Source of the DNA: Megamerina dolium
Lineage: Eukaryota; Arthropoda; Insecta; Diptera; Megamerinidae
Assembly (NCBI GenBank): GCA_963854835.1
Contig: OY978525.1
Coordinates: 93,958,136 to 94,022,135, forward strand
Direction: 5' to 3'
Length of the DNA: 64,000 nucleotides
Positions 61,040 to 64,000 of this stretch are shown here, one piece after another. The notes under the pieces were generated by a model. That model did no database searches. It was given only the letters and a program-made list of their open reading frames with translations, and had not been told where the DNA came from. Positions within the stretch are counted from its first letter, which is position 1. Every line of letters begins with the position of its first letter. Position numbers and translations under genes: made by a program.

Positions 61040-63330
61040 GCACATTACGAGCAAAACTGAGCTTTCATTGTTTGAAGCTGTTTTTTTTGTCTGACTATTG
61101 TATTTTATATATAGGAGTAACAATAAAAGTGTACTATGTACTAACTTATATATGAAATACAATACATATATTATGTATATAAGGTATATAATTAGTGCGT
61201 TTGATTTTGTTTTTTATCAACAAAAACAGGTTTTGGTTTGTTTTTCTGCAGCAATTCATATTTTATTTTAAATTCAGTTGTCATTCGTTTTAGCCATGTT
61301 TTTATTCATTTTGTACTGGTATTGTACATTCCATTATTGTAGTTTATTCATAAAATGATAAAAGAAACAATGAGATTAATTGTCAAACTATTGTTGAATT
61401 TTAAAATGACAAAAAAAAAATCGAATTTTATGATCAATAAATATATATAATATCCATTTGAAGTGCATATGTATATTTATGTAAAAATATACTTGGATAT
61501 TGTACATACAGAATAATCATTAAGAAAATCTTTCACTTTCATTTTTGATATAATTCCATGTTAAGTACGCTCTTAAGGTCTTAAATTACTTAAAGTGCCA
61601 CTTAAGTACCATCAATAAAAGCCTAACATTTCAATTCAAGGTAGCATAATTACTTAACTCTACTAACAAAGCGTTGTTAATAAAACATTAAAATTAAATG
61701 CAAATATCAAATTTATTGTTGGGTTTTGATATCATTGATTTTTCCATTTAAAATTTGATTTAAAGTCTATTTCAGATTTAATCTGGCAAAAATAATAAAT
61801 AATAAATTTAGCTGGAAAATAATAACCATAAATAAATAAATATAAATTATATGGTAATTTAAAAAAAAAAATCAATAATAAAAAATAATAAAACATATAA
61901 ATTTACAAAGTGTACATACGACTATACGATAAAAATACTTGCACTTAACTACCTTTTATTCGCTTGTTGTAGTCTAGATTTAATCTTTTGTAAAATGATT
62001 AAAATGGATGGCATACATTCATGTATATAGGCACACATGTTTATATGCACACATGTATAGATGCACAAATGTATATATGCACACATGATTGAAATATTTA
62101 TATTCAAATAAATGTTGCTGTTGCTGTTTGCAATAAAAATTGACATATCAATACGTATGTGATTTCACCTACAAACCCATTTTTAAGATTTCATATCACA
62201 TACTATTCATATTTCTATATAGGTACATATATGTATGCAATAACAATGCTTATTTACATAAATTGAGCGCAATGACAAGTACATGTAAATTGTATTTGTT
62301 TGTTAAAACCCAACAATAATGAAATTTTTTGAATGATTCATTTTATTTGAGCTATATAATCAAATACTCCCCTCCTCAACTATTTATGGGTTCATACTAA
62401 AAATGCCACTACTGTTGCCCATTACGTGTAATTGTGAGCAATAATAATGTATACGCAATAAAAATGACACGATGTCCATAAGGTAATAGTACTCGTATGT
62501 ATAGAATTTACAAGGACTTCTAATAACATATTCTTATATGTTTGCATACACACGTGCTTACTAGTATAATATTTGCTTAATTTATATCTTACAAGGTTGC
62601 ATATACATTCATGTACATAAGAGACAAATGAATGGGTGAACAAATGATAATGCCAGTCATATTCGAAAATTGTGAAGATACCAATTTGTCTCTCTAGCTA
62701 GTGATGATGATGGTATTGATTGCAGCAAAATATGTATACTATGTATTTTGTAACCTTTCAGGATGACATTTCAAGCATTAACCTTCAACAAATAGATAGA
62801 GAGTTATGAGACAAGTGTTCTTTATAAACAGCATCATTATCATGCAAATCATGCATCACATCGTTTCCATGCATGAGCCAATATCACTACTGCTCATCGC
62901 CTTAATGGCGAAGATAAGTACGAGCATTATATATAAAGTTTATTAACTTTTACGAAAACAAAACAAAAATCGATCATCCATATTTCTATATTTAAGTATA
63001 CTTTATTAAACTGTTATTACCATATTTTGAAAATTCCAATGGTGAATAGCAACATGTTATAGTCAAATGCTTGCTAGTGCTTTCTCATGTCATTTTTGGT
63101 GTGGTAATATATTCACTCGTGACAGTATTTTGTATTGGAGAAGTTACGGTCAAATCAACCGAAATTTAAGCAATTTCTTAATACTTTATACTAAGTAGCT
63201 TTTATTAAACCAAACTCTACAATGTATTTTATCTTTCGACAGCAACAAGTTGCCAAGAGAAAGTTCCTGAAGGAACAAAGTTTGTTTATCACAATGATTC
63301 TGCCATTCGAAATTGCCTAAAATAAGTAGA
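61040..63330. other. AT-rich, no gene seen apart from a minisatellite
   Basis: Homopolymers and microsatellites; no exon supported. Confidence 0.5.
62020..62092. repeat. Minisatellite, about 16-bp unit
   Basis: Four imperfect copies of TATATGCACACATGT in tandem. Confidence 0.8.
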
Positions 63331-63344
63331 TAAGTGGATGCCAT

Positions 63345-63574
63345 TGCTTCTGATCTGAAGGTCGTCGGTTTAATTCCCGCTTAAAGCACAATTTTAATTT
63401 CGAATGGTAACCAACTGTTAACAAGCAATTGACAATTCTTTCGGAAGTAAAAGCTCCGACAAAGTTATGTTGGTCCCTTCAAATACTGTCAAAAAATTTA
63501 ACAAGCACAACAGTACTGGAAGATAAGCTCGGTCAAAGGTACAAGTGGCACATATTTATTTATTTATTTACTTA
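63345..63574 (+). mobile_element. tRNA-derived SINE, copy J (plus orientation, 5'-truncated)
   Basis: Begins after the A box with TGCTTCTGATCTGAAGGTCG and a B box GGTTTAATTCCC. It runs through the body to GTGGCACATATTTATTTATT and the tail. Flanked by GATGCCAT at 63337-63344 and 63575-63582. This gives the tail sequence on the plus strand and is a second truncated copy with a target duplication. Confidence 0.82.
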
Positions 63575-63582
63575 GATGCCAT

Positions 63583-64000
63583 ACAATACCGAAAGAAAAC
63601 CCAAAAATGTGCTGTGGAATTTATAATCCCCAATATACATAATGTCGAAGGCTCAACCTGAAAATATTTTTTATTGAAAAACTGAAGCAACTCGTTTTCA
63701 AGGTTACTTTTCAAGTTACATTAGCAAATGAGAATTGCAGAGGAGGCAACAAAAGTTAGTGTGATTCATCAAACATATGTACATATAACCGTCAATATTG
63801 TTTTTATCTGCTCAACTTTATTTCGGAACTAACAAATTTAATATTTCAATTCTCAATTCTTTCAAAAGTGTCACTATGTTGATTACAACTTTATTATTAT
63901 ATCTTCATATAAGAAAAAAAAATATACAATATTAATATTGTAATGCTACAGATGAACTGTTTGAATAATATAAACATGATATGAATCCAGCACTTCTATG
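63583..64000. other. AT-rich, no gene seen
   Basis: No feature supported up to the window edge. Confidence 0.5.

Overview
The window is AT-rich animal nuclear DNA (roughly 70% A+T by eye) with short spliced exons, long introns, microsatellites and many decayed mobile elements. Two minus-strand tetraspanin genes resemble the insect Tsp42E cluster. The organism is therefore most likely a higher fly; a tephritid fruit fly is my guess from overall texture and is not demonstrated. One 200-base N gap (4053-4252) shows this is a draft assembly.

Layout from right to left, the direction of transcription: a compact Tsp42Ed/Ee-type tetraspanin has three exons at 41597-40814. Its first coding exon is not visible anywhere in the 22 kb to its right, so that stretch is either a giant first intron or 5' flank. 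A second tetraspanin starts at 34016, crosses a 12.9 kb first intron and continues in three closely spaced exons at 21047-20337. Its final short exon was not found. The giant intron holds three SINE copies, a nearly intact Tc1-like transposon (30252-31860) and a maT-like relic (about 32516-33482).

The left 20 kb holds no gene I can assign. It has pieces of an RTE-like LINE, a mariner relic, a probable piggyBac-like relic, a tandem repeat around the motif CCACGCCCACT, and a few exon-like islands with good splice acceptors but no partner exons. The right 22 kb has a TTAA-flanked inverted-repeat element, a two-copy MITE-like family, a broken mariner, very long AT runs and several GC-richer islands of unknown role.

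The most notable discovery-type signal is a tRNA-derived SINE family. I count at least ten copies, in both orientations, about 360 bp when full length. It has a tRNA-like head with A and B boxes, a conserved body and a TTTA-rich tail. Seven copies have exact target-site duplications of 7-15 bp, including two 5'-truncated ones, as expected of LINE-driven retroposition.
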